Positions 26,130-34,165 of a stretch of DNA of 64,000 bases are shown in pieces. Position numbers and translations under genes: made by a program. Source of the DNA: Endozoicomonas sp. NE40 (GTDB lineage Bacteria; Pseudomonadota; Gammaproteobacteria; Pseudomonadales; Endozoicomonadaceae); contig NZ_JBEWTB010000002.1 in NCBI RefSeq assembly GCF_040549045.1, forward strand, positions 2,511,001-2,575,000, in the 5' to 3' direction. The notes beneath the pieces are model-generated. The model made no database searches. It was not told where the DNA came from and worked only from the letters and a program-made list of their open reading frames with translations. Position 1 is the first letter of the stretch. Every line of letters starts with the position of its first letter.

Positions 26130-28217
26130 ATGAAAAAGTCTCTTTTGGCTGTGAGTATCAGTGTATTGCTGGCTGGTTGCCTTTCTACACCAGAAAGAGC
26201 AACACCAGGAAAAACAGTGCCGTCAAAAGACTGGGTTGAGGTAACCGCTGCTCAGGGGAAGCAGGAAAGCCGGTTAGCCTGTAACAGTGAAACGGCTTCA
26301 GAGCTTTGTGATCTGCGTATTTTCCATATTATGACCGAAGCGTTTGTCGATGGTGACCCTGCAAAAGGGTTTGGTGACGGTTATGGCACCAGTCATCATC
26401 GCGGAGACCTGGCAGGTGTCACTCAATCCCTTGATTACATCAAAACGTCGGGTTTCAATGCCATCTGGCTGACGCCAGTTTTCCACAGCGCACCCATTAC
26501 AGGACAAGATGTCTGGGCGGATAAGCTGGATGCCACAGGCTATTATGCCAGTGATTTTTTTGCGATTGACCCACGTTTTGGGTCCATGGACGATGCCCGG
26601 ACTCTGGTCGAGGAAGCTCATGCCCGGGGGTTGTACGTATTCTTTGATGGTGTTTTCGGACACTTCAAAAATAATGCAAACGACTACCCTTCTCCTTCAG
26701 GCCTGACACTGTCGGAGAGCGGTGCGCCGCAAACCAGCGTTGGGCGTCAGGCAATCTATCCCCGGGATTTGGATTTCTTTAAAGAGGTAGCGACCTACTG
26801 GATCAGGGAGCTGAAGATTGATGGCTGGCGCCTGGATCAGGCCTATCAGGTACCCGTCGAGTTCTGGCCGGAGCTTCGGGCTGCGGTTGAAGACGCTTCC
26901 CGGTCGGTGACCTATAAAAACGATGCGGGCGAAACCGTTAACCCTTTAGGTTATATGGTTGCAGAGATCTGGAACGATGCCGGTTACATTACTGAAACTG
27001 GTTATGGCACGGATGAGACGCCCGCCTTGTATTCAGCTTTTGATTTCCCGGTCAGAACGGCAGTGGTGCAAACTTTTGGCAGCGACAAGGAAGGCAATCA
27101 TAGCCGTCCGGCTACTCATCTTGCCAATGCCATGGGTATGTCAGTGAACTACCCCGATCATGCGATGCCTAACCTGATGCTCAGCACCCACGACGTCCCC
27201 CGTTTTGGAAACCTGCTAAAGCGCGCAAAACTGGCAGACTACGGTTCCGAAGACTACTGGGCAAGACATCGGGCAGCCATGAGTTTTATGGCCGCTTATT
27301 CTGGTCCTCTGACTATGTTCTATAACGAAGAAATCGGTGTACGAACAGAAGATTTTGCCCAACCTGTTTCAAACGACACTTGTGCGATGAGAGGACTGTG
27401 TGATGATCATGTTGGCAGGATTTCCGGGCGTGCGGATGCATTCGGGCTGTCAGAAGACGAAGCGGCTTTGCGTAACTATTTCAACCAGCTGATGCAACTG
27501 CGGGACAGGCATCCGGCGTTATCGAAAGGCACAAGAACGCATATCTATTCTGATGATCGAATCTATATTGATCGCAAAGACAGAGGCGATGAGCATCTGT
27601 TGTATCTGGTGAATGTCAGTGCAGAAGACGTGCAGGTTCAGATAAACGGTTCAGCTATAGGCAGTGAAGGCTCCCTGACTGATCTGATGGATGGATCTGA
27701 AGTTAATGTCAGGCAGAATGTTTACACCCTTCAGCTTAAGGGGTTTGAGAGTCGTTTTCTGAATATTGATTCTGCAACGGAGGTTCAGACAGATATTGGA
27801 CAAGTGTCCACTATAACAGACGATATGGCCCGTTGTGATATTCCGGATGCAGATGGTAAGGGACCGCTGGGTAAAGACATGTGGGTACGGGGCAGCTACC
27901 GGGGAGGCAATAACTTTCTGGCGACTCCGGACAGTCGAAGATTCCGGTACAAGGGTGGTGATCTGTATCAGGTGGTGGTGAATGAATCTCGCTCTACCGC
28001 TTTTTCATTCAAGTTTGCCAGCTCAAACTGGAGCCCGGAAATGGCGGTAAAACGTTCGGCACCGGTACAGTTGGGAAGCATTCAGGATATGACAACGGCG
28101 TCAGGTTACGGTACTGAATCCAGCATTGTGATTCCGGAACCGGGTGAGTATGTCTACAGTTTCAGGATTGATCAGACCGGTCGTGCCGGAAGTCTGTATG
28201 TAGGTCGCTGCCAGTAA
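26130..28217 (+). CDS. GH13 alpha-amylase family lipoprotein
   Basis: A roughly 695-residue secreted glycoside hydrolase. A lipoprotein signal ends in the lipobox LLAGC (Cys about residue 17), so it is membrane-anchored, outside the cytoplasm. The (beta/alpha)8 barrel follows. The catalytic residues are visible: nucleophile Asp in DGWRLDQAY (about 236), acid/base Glu in MVAEIW (about 278), and the stabilising Asp in STHDVP (about 354). A C-terminal beta domain (about 470-690) may bind starch. ATG 26130 is chosen because GGGGGTG stands before it and the lipoprotein signal starts there; an ATG at 26118 is less likely. The enzyme would cut alpha-glucans such as host glycogen; exact specificity is unknown. 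Confidence 0.88.
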   Translation: MKKSLLAVSISVLLAGCLSTPERATPGKTVPSKDWVEVTAAQGKQESRLACNSETASELCDLRIFHIMTEAFVDGDPAKGFGDGYGTSHHRGDLAGVTQSLDYIKTSGFNAIWLTPVFHSAPITGQDVWADKLDATGYYASDFFAIDPRFGSMDDARTLVEEAHARGLYVFFDGVFGHFKNNANDYPSPSGLTLSESGAPQTSVGRQAIYPRDLDFFKEVATYWIRELKIDGWRLDQAYQVPVEFWPELRAAVEDASRSVTYKNDAGETVNPLGYMVAEIWNDAGYITETGYGTDETPALYSAFDFPVRTAVVQTFGSDKEGNHSRPATHLANAMGMSVNYPDHAMPNLMLSTHDVPRFGNLLKRAKLADYGSEDYWARHRAAMSFMAAYSGPLTMFYNEEIGVRTEDFAQPVSNDTCAMRGLCDDHVGRISGRADAFGLSEDEAALRNYFNQLMQLRDRHPALSKGTRTHIYSDDRIYIDRKDRGDEHLLYLVNVSAEDVQVQINGSAIGSEGSLTDLMDGSEVNVRQNVYTLQLKGFESRFLNIDSATEVQTDIGQVSTITDDMARCDIPDADGKGPLGKDMWVRGSYRGGNNFLATPDSRRFRYKGGDLYQVVVNESRSTAFSFKFASSNWSPEMAVKRSAPVQLGSIQDMTTASGYGTESSIVIPEPGEYVYSFRIDQTGRAGSLYVGRCQ

Positions 28218-28280
28218 ACAGGCTTCTCTCGTCTCGATAAAGGCTTCCTGTGTCGTACAGAAGCCTTTATCCGGTTTGGT

Positions 28281-28925
28281 TTATTCTACGCCGTACTGCT
28301 CACGATAAGCGCGGATAGCCGGTGCAAACTGCTGGAATTCTTCCTGGCCTTCCACATAGGTCAGCAGGTCTTTCAGCTTAACGATGCTGATGACCGGAAT
28401 GCCAAAGTCACGCTCTACTTCCTGAATGGCTGACAGCTCACCCTGGCCTTTTTCCTGACGATCCAGTGCTATCATTACAGCGGCAGGTTTGGCATCAGAA
28501 GGCTCAATGATCTGCATGACTTCGCGGACAGCAGTTCCTGCACTGATGACGTCATCGACAATAATCGCACGGCCTTCCAGAGATGCACCTACAATATTGC
28601 CGCCTTCGCCGTGATCCTTCACTTCCTTACGGTTGAAGCACCAGGGGACATTACGCCCATGCTGTTCAGACAATGCCACCGCTGTTGCGGTTGCCAGCGG
28701 AATGCCTTTATAGGCGGGTCCAAACAGAATATCGAATTCGATTCCGGAATTAACCAGTGCCTGGGCATAGAATTTACCCAGCTTGCTCATGGCTTCGCCG
28801 GTATTGAAAAGGCCGGCATTAAAAAAGTAGGGGGACTTACGACCGGACTTGAGTGTAAATTCACCAAATCGAATGACTTCCTGTTGCAGGGCAAACTCGA
28901 TAAATTCTCTCTGGTAATCAAACAT
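28281..28925 (-). CDS. pyrE: Orotate phosphoribosyltransferase
   Basis: PyrE makes orotidine 5'-phosphate from orotate and PRPP in pyrimidine synthesis. The 214-residue protein has the family opening YQREFIEFALQQEVIRFGEF and the type I PRTase PRPP loop IIVDDVISAGTAVRE (residues about 120-134), with KEVKDHGEGG as the flexible catalytic loop. It is divergent from crc, as pyrE and crc are adjacent in pseudomonads. The 398-bp gap between them is unusually structured (see the candidate RNA). Confidence 0.96.
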   Translation of the reverse strand: MFDYQREFIEFALQQEVIRFGEFTLKSGRKSPYFFNAGLFNTGEAMSKLGKFYAQALVNSGIEFDILFGPAYKGIPLATATAVALSEQHGRNVPWCFNRKEVKDHGEGGNIVGASLEGRAIIVDDVISAGTAVREVMQIIEPSDAKPAAVMIALDRQEKGQGELSAIQEVERDFGIPVISIVKLKDLLTYVEGQEEFQQFAPAIRAYREQYGVE

Positions 28926-29105
28926 TAGCTATTCAACCTGTTCCACATTGGTTAATGGCTGTGCATTTTATGCGCCGCAAGGCTCCATGTATAGCGCAGG
29001 GTAAGGCTATTCATGTCCATGAGTGTATTTTATAGCCAAATGCTTTTTATTATTTACTTTTGCTTATGGCTGTCAGTTAAGGAGCCGCATTTATGCGGAT
29101 AAACA

Positions 29106-29135
29106 TTGTTTTGCCGAACCTGTATTATTTATACG
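29106..29135 (+). promoter_or_regulatory. Possible sigma-70 promoter upstream of crc
   Basis: TTGTTT (29106-29111) and TATACG (29130-29135) are separated by 18 bases and would start transcription near 29142, just ahead of the structured region. Matches to consensus are moderate. Assignment rests on spacing and on the position before the folded region. Confidence 0.3.
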
Positions 29136-29149
29136 ATACAGTTCCCCCA

Positions 29150-29277
29150 TTTTTTCCTGATACTGCCTATTTGGATCGGTCGAATTTGACCGGCGGCTGG
29201 TTTCGACCAGAGTGCTAAGCCGTATCAGGCAGGTCTGTCACGAGTAATGACGGTTAGGCGTTGCTTGTCAGACTTTT
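29150..29277 (+). ncRNA. Candidate structured RNA or crc leader
   Basis: The gap between pyrE and crc folds into a compact multi-stem structure. P1 pairs CCTGATAC (29156-29163) with GTATCAGG (29222-29229). Inside it lie P2, CGGTC/GACCG (29177-29181 with 29188-29192), and P3, CTGGT/ACCAG closed by a UUCG tetraloop (29197-29210), together a three-way junction. Beyond P1, GTCTG/CAGAC (29233-29237 with 29269-29273) is followed by TTTT, like an intrinsic terminator. No Rfam family was recognised. It could be a small RNA, an attenuator in the crc leader, or a chance fold. Confidence 0.35.
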
Positions 29278-29323
29278 GCTTTATGTCCGCAGCGTCCCTG
29301 ACCCGGACAAGGTGTAGTCAATA

Positions 29324-30100
29324 ATGAGAGTTATCAGTTTCAATTGCGAAGGCATTAATAACGCGCGAGAAAAAGGCCTGTTCGATTGGCTCAATGAGCA
29401 GGATGCCGATGTTATCTGTCTGCAGGACATCCGTGAGGATGACTATACGATGGAGCAGGACAGGTTCCAGCTCGATGGTTACTTCTGCTACGCCTACGGC
29501 GGCTATCAGAGACCAGACCGGGGCGGTGTTGCGATTTATACCCGTCAGGCTCCAAAAGCGATAATCAGCGGTCTGGGTTTCCCTGAAGCGGATGAAACAG
29601 GACGCTATCTGCAGGCGGATTTTGATAAGATCAGTATCGCCAGCCTGTACGTTCCTGAAGGTCATGACGACGAAAGTCAGAACTTTAAGTACCGCTTTCT
29701 GGACAATTATTCCCACCATCTGAACAAACAGCGTCGAAAGCGTCGTGAGTTTATTATGGCGGGTACCTGGAACATTGCTCATCGCAAGATTGATGTAGCC
29801 AACTGGCGTGAACAGGAAGAAGTGTCCGGCTTCCAGCCTGCTGAACGAGGCTGGATGGAAGGTTTGCTGGGTGATATGGGCTTCCACGACGCTTATCGTG
29901 AAATGGATCGTGAGTCGGGCAAATACAGTTATTGGGAAGATGATTCCCTGCGCAATGACAATATGGGTATTCGTCTGGACTATCAGATTATTACTGCCGG
30001 TATGCGCAGTCGTGTTCTGAATGGCGGTATCTACAAGAACCAGACCTTTTCCAAACACGGTCCGGTGATCATTGATTACGACTGGGAACTTAGCCTCTGA
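29324..30100 (+). CDS. crc: Catabolite repression control protein Crc (exonuclease III fold)
   Basis: A 258-residue homologue of pseudomonad Crc, which works with Hfq to repress translation of catabolic mRNAs when preferred carbon sources are present. It shares the EEP (exonuclease III/DNase I) fold. Several nuclease residues are altered: the LQE glutamate is Asp in ICLQDIRE, the catalytic DxN becomes TWN in AGTWNIAH, and the SDH motif becomes SKH in FSKHGP. This agrees with Crc being a non-nuclease member. Crc-specific stretches such as HHLNKQRRKRREFI and IIDYDWELSL at the C-terminus support the call. pyrE-crc adjacency matches pseudomonads. The CrcZ-type antagonist RNA was not found here. 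Confidence 0.88.
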   Translation: MRVISFNCEGINNAREKGLFDWLNEQDADVICLQDIREDDYTMEQDRFQLDGYFCYAYGGYQRPDRGGVAIYTRQAPKAIISGLGFPEADETGRYLQADFDKISIASLYVPEGHDDESQNFKYRFLDNYSHHLNKQRRKRREFIMAGTWNIAHRKIDVANWREQEEVSGFQPAERGWMEGLLGDMGFHDAYREMDRESGKYSYWEDDSLRNDNMGIRLDYQIITAGMRSRVLNGGIYKNQTFSKHGPVIIDYDWELSL

Positions 30101-30113
30101 GAAATCCCGAATC

Positions 30114-30140
30114 AGCTCTCACGCCTGAAGCGTGAGAGCT
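30114..30140. terminator. Bidirectional hairpin between crc and the AAA gene
   Basis: AGCTCTCACGC (30114-30124) pairs perfectly with GCGTGAGAGCT (30130-30140) around CTGAA. It lies in the 18-bp gap between two convergent genes and runs into the 3' end of the minus-strand gene, so it probably terminates both transcripts. Confidence 0.75.
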
Positions 30141-30715
30141 AAACCGGTTAACCAGTCAGACGCTTCCTTTACTCTCTCCCCAATGTTTCTACTGCTGACT
30201 GACAGCAGTTTCTGTTCAGGTATTTCCAGCTCCTGAATGCACCGTTTAACCCATTGATCCACGTCCTGCTGAAAAATCGGGTCTGCTGAACGCATGGCAT
30301 CCTTTTCAATAGGAAAATGATTGCTGGGCAGATAAATGTAACCGTCGATCTGATCCGAGATTTTTCGGCAGAGGTGTAACAAATAAGGCGAGACGGTTTT
30401 TTTGCAGACAGCCATCCAGTAACGCTGGTGAGCCAGCAGGGCGGGCGGACCAAGGTCAATAAACCCGTCAGGGGCTGAAGTATTGAACCATTGTTGCATA
30501 GCTCCCAGTGCTGCCGATGTCATGGCAGTAATCGTGTTGTCCTTGTTCGGGCTGTCTTCCAGCAGAATATCCCTTGGCCGGCTGTAACCCAGATTTTTGG
30601 CGGTACTTCTGTAGTAATCAGCAAACACTGGCCAGTCGGTACCGGGCTGTCGGCGCAGCTGGTTGATCAGGGTCGTTTTACCGGTGCCATGAGAGCCAAT
30701 GATTGAAATCAGCAT
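30119..30715 (-). CDS. P-loop AAA_28-type ATPase / small-molecule kinase-like protein
   Basis: A 198-residue cytoplasmic protein with Walker A GSHGTGKTT at residues 7-15 and the overall pattern of the AAA_28/NadR-kinase-like group, small P-loop proteins that include nicotinamide-riboside kinases. A DLGPPALLAHQRYW segment near residue 88 probably carries the Walker B/substrate region. It is the last gene of the minus-strand sugar operon, 38 bp after the isomerase gene, with a 14-bp tandem repeat between them. The position suggests a role with phosphorylated sugars or glycolaldehyde-type products, but the substrate is unknown. Confidence 0.65.
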   Translation of the reverse strand: MLISIIGSHGTGKTTLINQLRRQPGTDWPVFADYYRSTAKNLGYSRPRDILLEDSPNKDNTITAMTSAALGAMQQWFNTSAPDGFIDLGPPALLAHQRYWMAVCKKTVSPYLLHLCRKISDQIDGYIYLPSNHFPIEKDAMRSADPIFQQDVDQWVKRCIQELEIPEQKLLSVSSRNIGERVKEASDWLTGLALTLQA

Positions 30716-30757
30716 AGTTCTACAGTGAAAGTTCTACAGTCAAAGCTCCACAATCAA
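30716..30757. repeat. 14-bp tandem repeat, three copies
   Basis: Three consecutive 14-base units (AGTTCTACAGTGAA, AGTTCTACAGTCAA, AGCTCCACAATCAA) start immediately upstream of the AAA gene start codon and run into the stop codon of the isomerase gene. The spacer is made up entirely of the repeat. Confidence 0.85.
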
Positions 30758-32403
30758 AGCTCAATACCGCCAGCGACATGAACACGTATGTTCTGGGTCA
30801 GAGACTGGGCAACAAAAGCCTGAACAACGTCTTTCAGATTTTCTTCCGGTACATAGGCAACGGTAATGTGATTACTTTGATGCCCCGCCATCAGGTCATC
30901 ACGATCGATGCCGTCGAGAGTACAGTTCATCAGCGGCCATTCGCGGGTGGTACTGTCCAGACGACGCTGAAATTCTTTCTGTGGTAATTCAAAAGCTGTA
31001 CCGGTGCCTATATGCATGTGAACGTCAATGCCCTGATAGTAGGCACGAGCCCACAAGAATTTGCCGGCTTTGCTCTGGCCACCAATGCTGGAACCACCTT
31101 TCGGAAAATACATGGCAGGCTGGCGGTAGCCCTTTGCACCAGCAATGCCGCCCTTGAGGTGTTCAAAAGGAACCGAACCGGAGATTTCAAAGTCCCAGTA
31201 AAAGGTGCCTTCAAATTCACTGCCCCAGCGAATGTCATGCAGAGTGGTTTCAGCGGACAGACCGAGGCTGTCCAGCAGGCGGAACATCATGGTTTGTGGA
31301 ATGGCTGTTCCCATATCCACTTCATTAACACAGGGGATAGGCTTTCCTTCGTTGATGATGTTGCCGTTTTCATCTTTAACCGGAAAACGTTGAGAAGAAC
31401 CGATGGCACCTTCGGCAAAGTCAGAAGCTGCACAACAGTCTTTCAGGCCCTGCTGGTATTGCACGCCCACGCTGGTCAGACCAAAGCGTCTGGTGAAACG
31501 GGCCATGGCGATCATCATGGCGCACTGCTCCAGAACCTGTTCACGAACCAGCTCTGTTGAGCCATCGGTACCAAACCTGAAGTCCATGCCGTGATCGATA
31601 TAAAACTGCAGACACTCTTCACGCTCTTCCTCAGTCACACGACTCATTTCGAACAATAGAGCCGACTGGGACAGGGCTTCGACAGGTAGTCCGATTCTGG
31701 TCAGGGATGCCTGAGGAAACACGCCATTGATCATGCCCATACAGAACATGTCGAATAGCCCTATGATTTCTTTGTTGTTGAGAATAAATTCCCCGACCTG
31801 CTGACCAACACTGCCTGCTTCTGTCTTCATGACCGGGTGAGCTTTTGTGATCTCTTTCAGATAGGACGTGTCGTGTTCAATCTTGCCGGATTCGAGCCAG
31901 GAGCTAAGTCCCGCGTAGAAAAAGTCATCATCAAAGTTTTCTGACCACAGGCGGCTATGCGTTCTGCCAAGACTGTTCAGGGTGCCAGCCATGCATAAAG
32001 CACCCACCAGACCGGGCCATGTGCCGTCAAAGTTGGCCAATAGCAGAATGGGTCCCTGATGATGCACGAGGGAAGGCGCCAGATGATGAGAGTACTGCCA
32101 GGCTGTCATCAGGACGATGAGTGGTGCTTTGGTATCAATGGAGGCCATGACATCAGCCCCTTCACGCTGGCCGCTGATAAAGCCATGTTCCAGTGCTTCT
32201 TTCACCGGATGCGCGCGACGAATACGGTAGCCAAACTTTTCTTTCAGAGCGGTTTCCAGTTTGCTTTCAAAGGCTTTTTGTACAGGCCAGCACTTTTTGT
32301 TGGCGGTGTCGCGCAGGTCGCCGTTGGCGATAAGAAAGACCTCTTTATCCGCCAGTGTCATGCGCTGTTTTTTCCGGGGCAAATTCAGTGTCAGGGATGT
32401 CAT
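30754..32403 (-). CDS. L-fucose/L-arabinose isomerase-like sugar isomerase
   Basis: A 549-residue protein assigned to the FucI/AraA isomerase-like superfamily from its overall layout. There is a Rossmann-like N-terminal region (ADVMASIDTKAPLIVLMTAW). A middle domain with MFCMGMINGVFPQ and CVNEVDMGTAIPQTMMFRLLDSLG parallels the Glu/Asp metal-site segments of aldose-ketose isomerases. The C-terminal beta domain has REWPLMNCTLDGIDRDDL and MAGHQSNH, resembling the His ligand region. It is clearly diverged from E. coli FucI. Its place beside fuculokinase, a ribulokinase and the fuculose-phosphate aldolase supports action on L-fucose or D-arabinose (inference). Confidence 0.6.
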   Translation of the reverse strand: MTSLTLNLPRKKQRMTLADKEVFLIANGDLRDTANKKCWPVQKAFESKLETALKEKFGYRIRRAHPVKEALEHGFISGQREGADVMASIDTKAPLIVLMTAWQYSHHLAPSLVHHQGPILLLANFDGTWPGLVGALCMAGTLNSLGRTHSRLWSENFDDDFFYAGLSSWLESGKIEHDTSYLKEITKAHPVMKTEAGSVGQQVGEFILNNKEIIGLFDMFCMGMINGVFPQASLTRIGLPVEALSQSALLFEMSRVTEEEREECLQFYIDHGMDFRFGTDGSTELVREQVLEQCAMMIAMARFTRRFGLTSVGVQYQQGLKDCCAASDFAEGAIGSSQRFPVKDENGNIINEGKPIPCVNEVDMGTAIPQTMMFRLLDSLGLSAETTLHDIRWGSEFEGTFYWDFEISGSVPFEHLKGGIAGAKGYRQPAMYFPKGGSSIGGQSKAGKFLWARAYYQGIDVHMHIGTGTAFELPQKEFQRRLDSTTREWPLMNCTLDGIDRDDLMAGHQSNHITVAYVPEENLKDVVQAFVAQSLTQNIRVHVAGGIEL

Positions 32404-32460
32404 ACACTTACTCTCCAGAATGCCCTCAAAGAGGACATAATAATTCGGCCGTATTTTGCA

Positions 32461-32508
32461 GGTTCAGAGCATTTCTGGTTCAGGACTTTTCTGATTCAGA
32501 AATTGTGC
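32461..32508. repeat. 16-bp degenerate tandem repeat, three copies
   Basis: Units GGTTCAGAGCATTTCT, GGTTCAGGACTTTTCT and GATTCAGAAATTGTGC lie head to tail in the spacer between the isomerase and the FGGY kinase; the last unit overlaps the kinase stop codon (32496-32498). Confidence 0.75.
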
Positions 32509-34088
32509 ATCATGGCTTTGTACTTCAACTGGTCTTCGTACATTTCGTGGAAAACCCGATACTTGGCATCATGAAAAGCCCTGGTTTCTTCCTGCGGCCT
32601 GATGACTTTGCCAGTCGATGACATGGCGGCCATGGCTTCGGTCAGATCGTCAAAGTTGCCACAGGCTGTGGCTGCCAGCATAGCTGAACCGGACATGACC
32701 GTTTCGTCTTCTTTGCTCAAAATTACGTCACAGCCCGTTACGTTGGCATGTTCTCTCAGCCAGAGTGAATTTCGGGTGCCACCGCCACACATATGAATAC
32801 GGCTGATCTGGTGACCTGCGTTGTTCATCGTTTCAATAATATGACGCGTGCCGTACGACACTGACTGGATAGCAGCCATATAGACCCTTGCCAGTTCGCT
32901 AAGATTCCTGTTCAGGGATAAGCCGGAAATCATTCCTTTCAGATGTGGGTCGGCTCGTGGTGAACGATTGCCATGATGATAGCCAAGCAGATGGAAATGA
33001 GCGGTAAAGTGAGGTTCCTGCTTTTCCAGACGCAGTACTTCTTCATTCAGAATATCGTACTCGCTGCGCCCCTGACTGGTGGCCATCTTTTTTAATTCCG
33101 GGTAAAAGGCGCTGTCCTGAATGACATGATCAATCAGGGAACCTGCTGCCGACTGTCCTCCTTCATTCAGCCACATCCCCGGAACCATGGCCCCCCAGTA
33201 AGGCCCCCAGACACCATTCACGAAAATCGGTTTTTTGCTGACGGCCATGTGACAGGAGGATGTGCCTCCGACAATAACCAGAGTCGATTCGAGGCTATCA
33301 CCAATGGTGCCAATGCCTCCGGCGTGCGCATCAATCATACCTGTGGCAACCGTCGTATGGATGGTCAGCCCCAGTTCGCTGGCGGCAACGTTTGTAAGCG
33401 TTCCGGCAGCCTTGCCCGGTTCCAGAATGGTCTGACCAATCTTGTCTTCGGTGATCAGGTCGTCCAGATCAAGCTGCTTGAGCAGCGATCGATCCCAGCG
33501 TTGTTCGTGCGCCAGCCAGGTCCATTTGCAGACCAGAGTGCAGACACTGCGAACATTCAGCCCACTGGAACGATAAACCAGATAATCAGCCAGATCGAAA
33601 AATTGCCCGGCGCGTTGATAACTGTCTGGCAGATGTCGTTTTAACCATTTCAGTTTTGGCAGCTCCATTTCGGGGCTGATTTCACCCCCGGTGTATTTAA
33701 GCACCTCACTGCCGGTGGCATTGATTTCTGCCGCTTCTCTCAGTGCGCGATGATCCATCCACATAATGATGTTCTGGTCATCGTTGCCGGAGGGAGATAC
33801 GGTAACAGGTTTGCCTTCGGAGTCGACAGCCACCAGTGAACAGGTGGCATCAAAACCAATAGCTTTCACCTGTTCCGGTTTGATGTTTGCGTCTGCAACG
33901 GTGGTTTTCACCACACGGCAGACCTGTTGCCAGATATCAGACGACGACTGTTCTACAAAATCTCTGGCCGGGCGAAATTGCCTGATCGGGCGGGCGGAAT
34001 GTGCCAGTTTCTTTCCGGTTGCATCGAACAACCCGGCCCGGACTTTGCCGGAGCCGACATCAACGCCAATGTATAAGTGCTGCCCCAT
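32496..34088 (-). CDS. FGGY-family pentulose kinase, D-ribulokinase type
   Basis: A 530-residue sugar kinase of the FGGY family, closest in pattern to the pentulose-kinase (TIGR01315, FGGY/YDR109C-like) group that phosphorylates D-ribulose to D-ribulose 5-phosphate. The N-terminal domain has IGVDVGSGKVRAGLFD (phosphate 1 loop) and KAIGFDATCSLVAVD. The C-terminal FGGY domain has MIDAHAGGIGTIG and HMCGGGTRNSLWLREHANVTG (adenosine-binding region). It is the second gene of the minus-strand operon after fucK. Together with fucK it gives two fates for a ketose: the 5-phosphate for the pentose phosphate pathway or the 1-phosphate for aldol cleavage. Confidence 0.85.
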   Translation of the reverse strand: MGQHLYIGVDVGSGKVRAGLFDATGKKLAHSARPIRQFRPARDFVEQSSSDIWQQVCRVVKTTVADANIKPEQVKAIGFDATCSLVAVDSEGKPVTVSPSGNDDQNIIMWMDHRALREAAEINATGSEVLKYTGGEISPEMELPKLKWLKRHLPDSYQRAGQFFDLADYLVYRSSGLNVRSVCTLVCKWTWLAHEQRWDRSLLKQLDLDDLITEDKIGQTILEPGKAAGTLTNVAASELGLTIHTTVATGMIDAHAGGIGTIGDSLESTLVIVGGTSSCHMAVSKKPIFVNGVWGPYWGAMVPGMWLNEGGQSAAGSLIDHVIQDSAFYPELKKMATSQGRSEYDILNEEVLRLEKQEPHFTAHFHLLGYHHGNRSPRADPHLKGMISGLSLNRNLSELARVYMAAIQSVSYGTRHIIETMNNAGHQISRIHMCGGGTRNSLWLREHANVTGCDVILSKEDETVMSGSAMLAATACGNFDDLTEAMAAMSSTGKVIRPQEETRAFHDAKYRVFHEMYEDQLKYKAMMHNF

Positions 34089-34107
34089 CTATAAGTGCTG
34101 CCTGATG
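34072..34107. repeat. 18-bp tandem repeat, two copies
   Basis: TATAAGTGCTGCC followed by five bases is repeated twice (34072-34089 and 34090-34107). The first copy contains the start codon of the FGGY kinase (34086-34088) and its first codons; the second lies in the spacer toward fucK. Confidence 0.85.
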
Positions 34108-34165
34108 CCGAAGAAATAGTGATACCAAAATAGCATATAGCCCGGCAGCTGCTTTCTTAAAACCA

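Noticed and set aside
29318..30058. 246-codon minus-strand frame opposite crc
   Set aside because: Crc is strongly supported by homology; the antisense frame overlaps it almost entirely.
30716..30757. Short repeats in the sugar locus as a CRISPR array
   Set aside because: Units are directly adjacent without spacers and differ from junction to junction.
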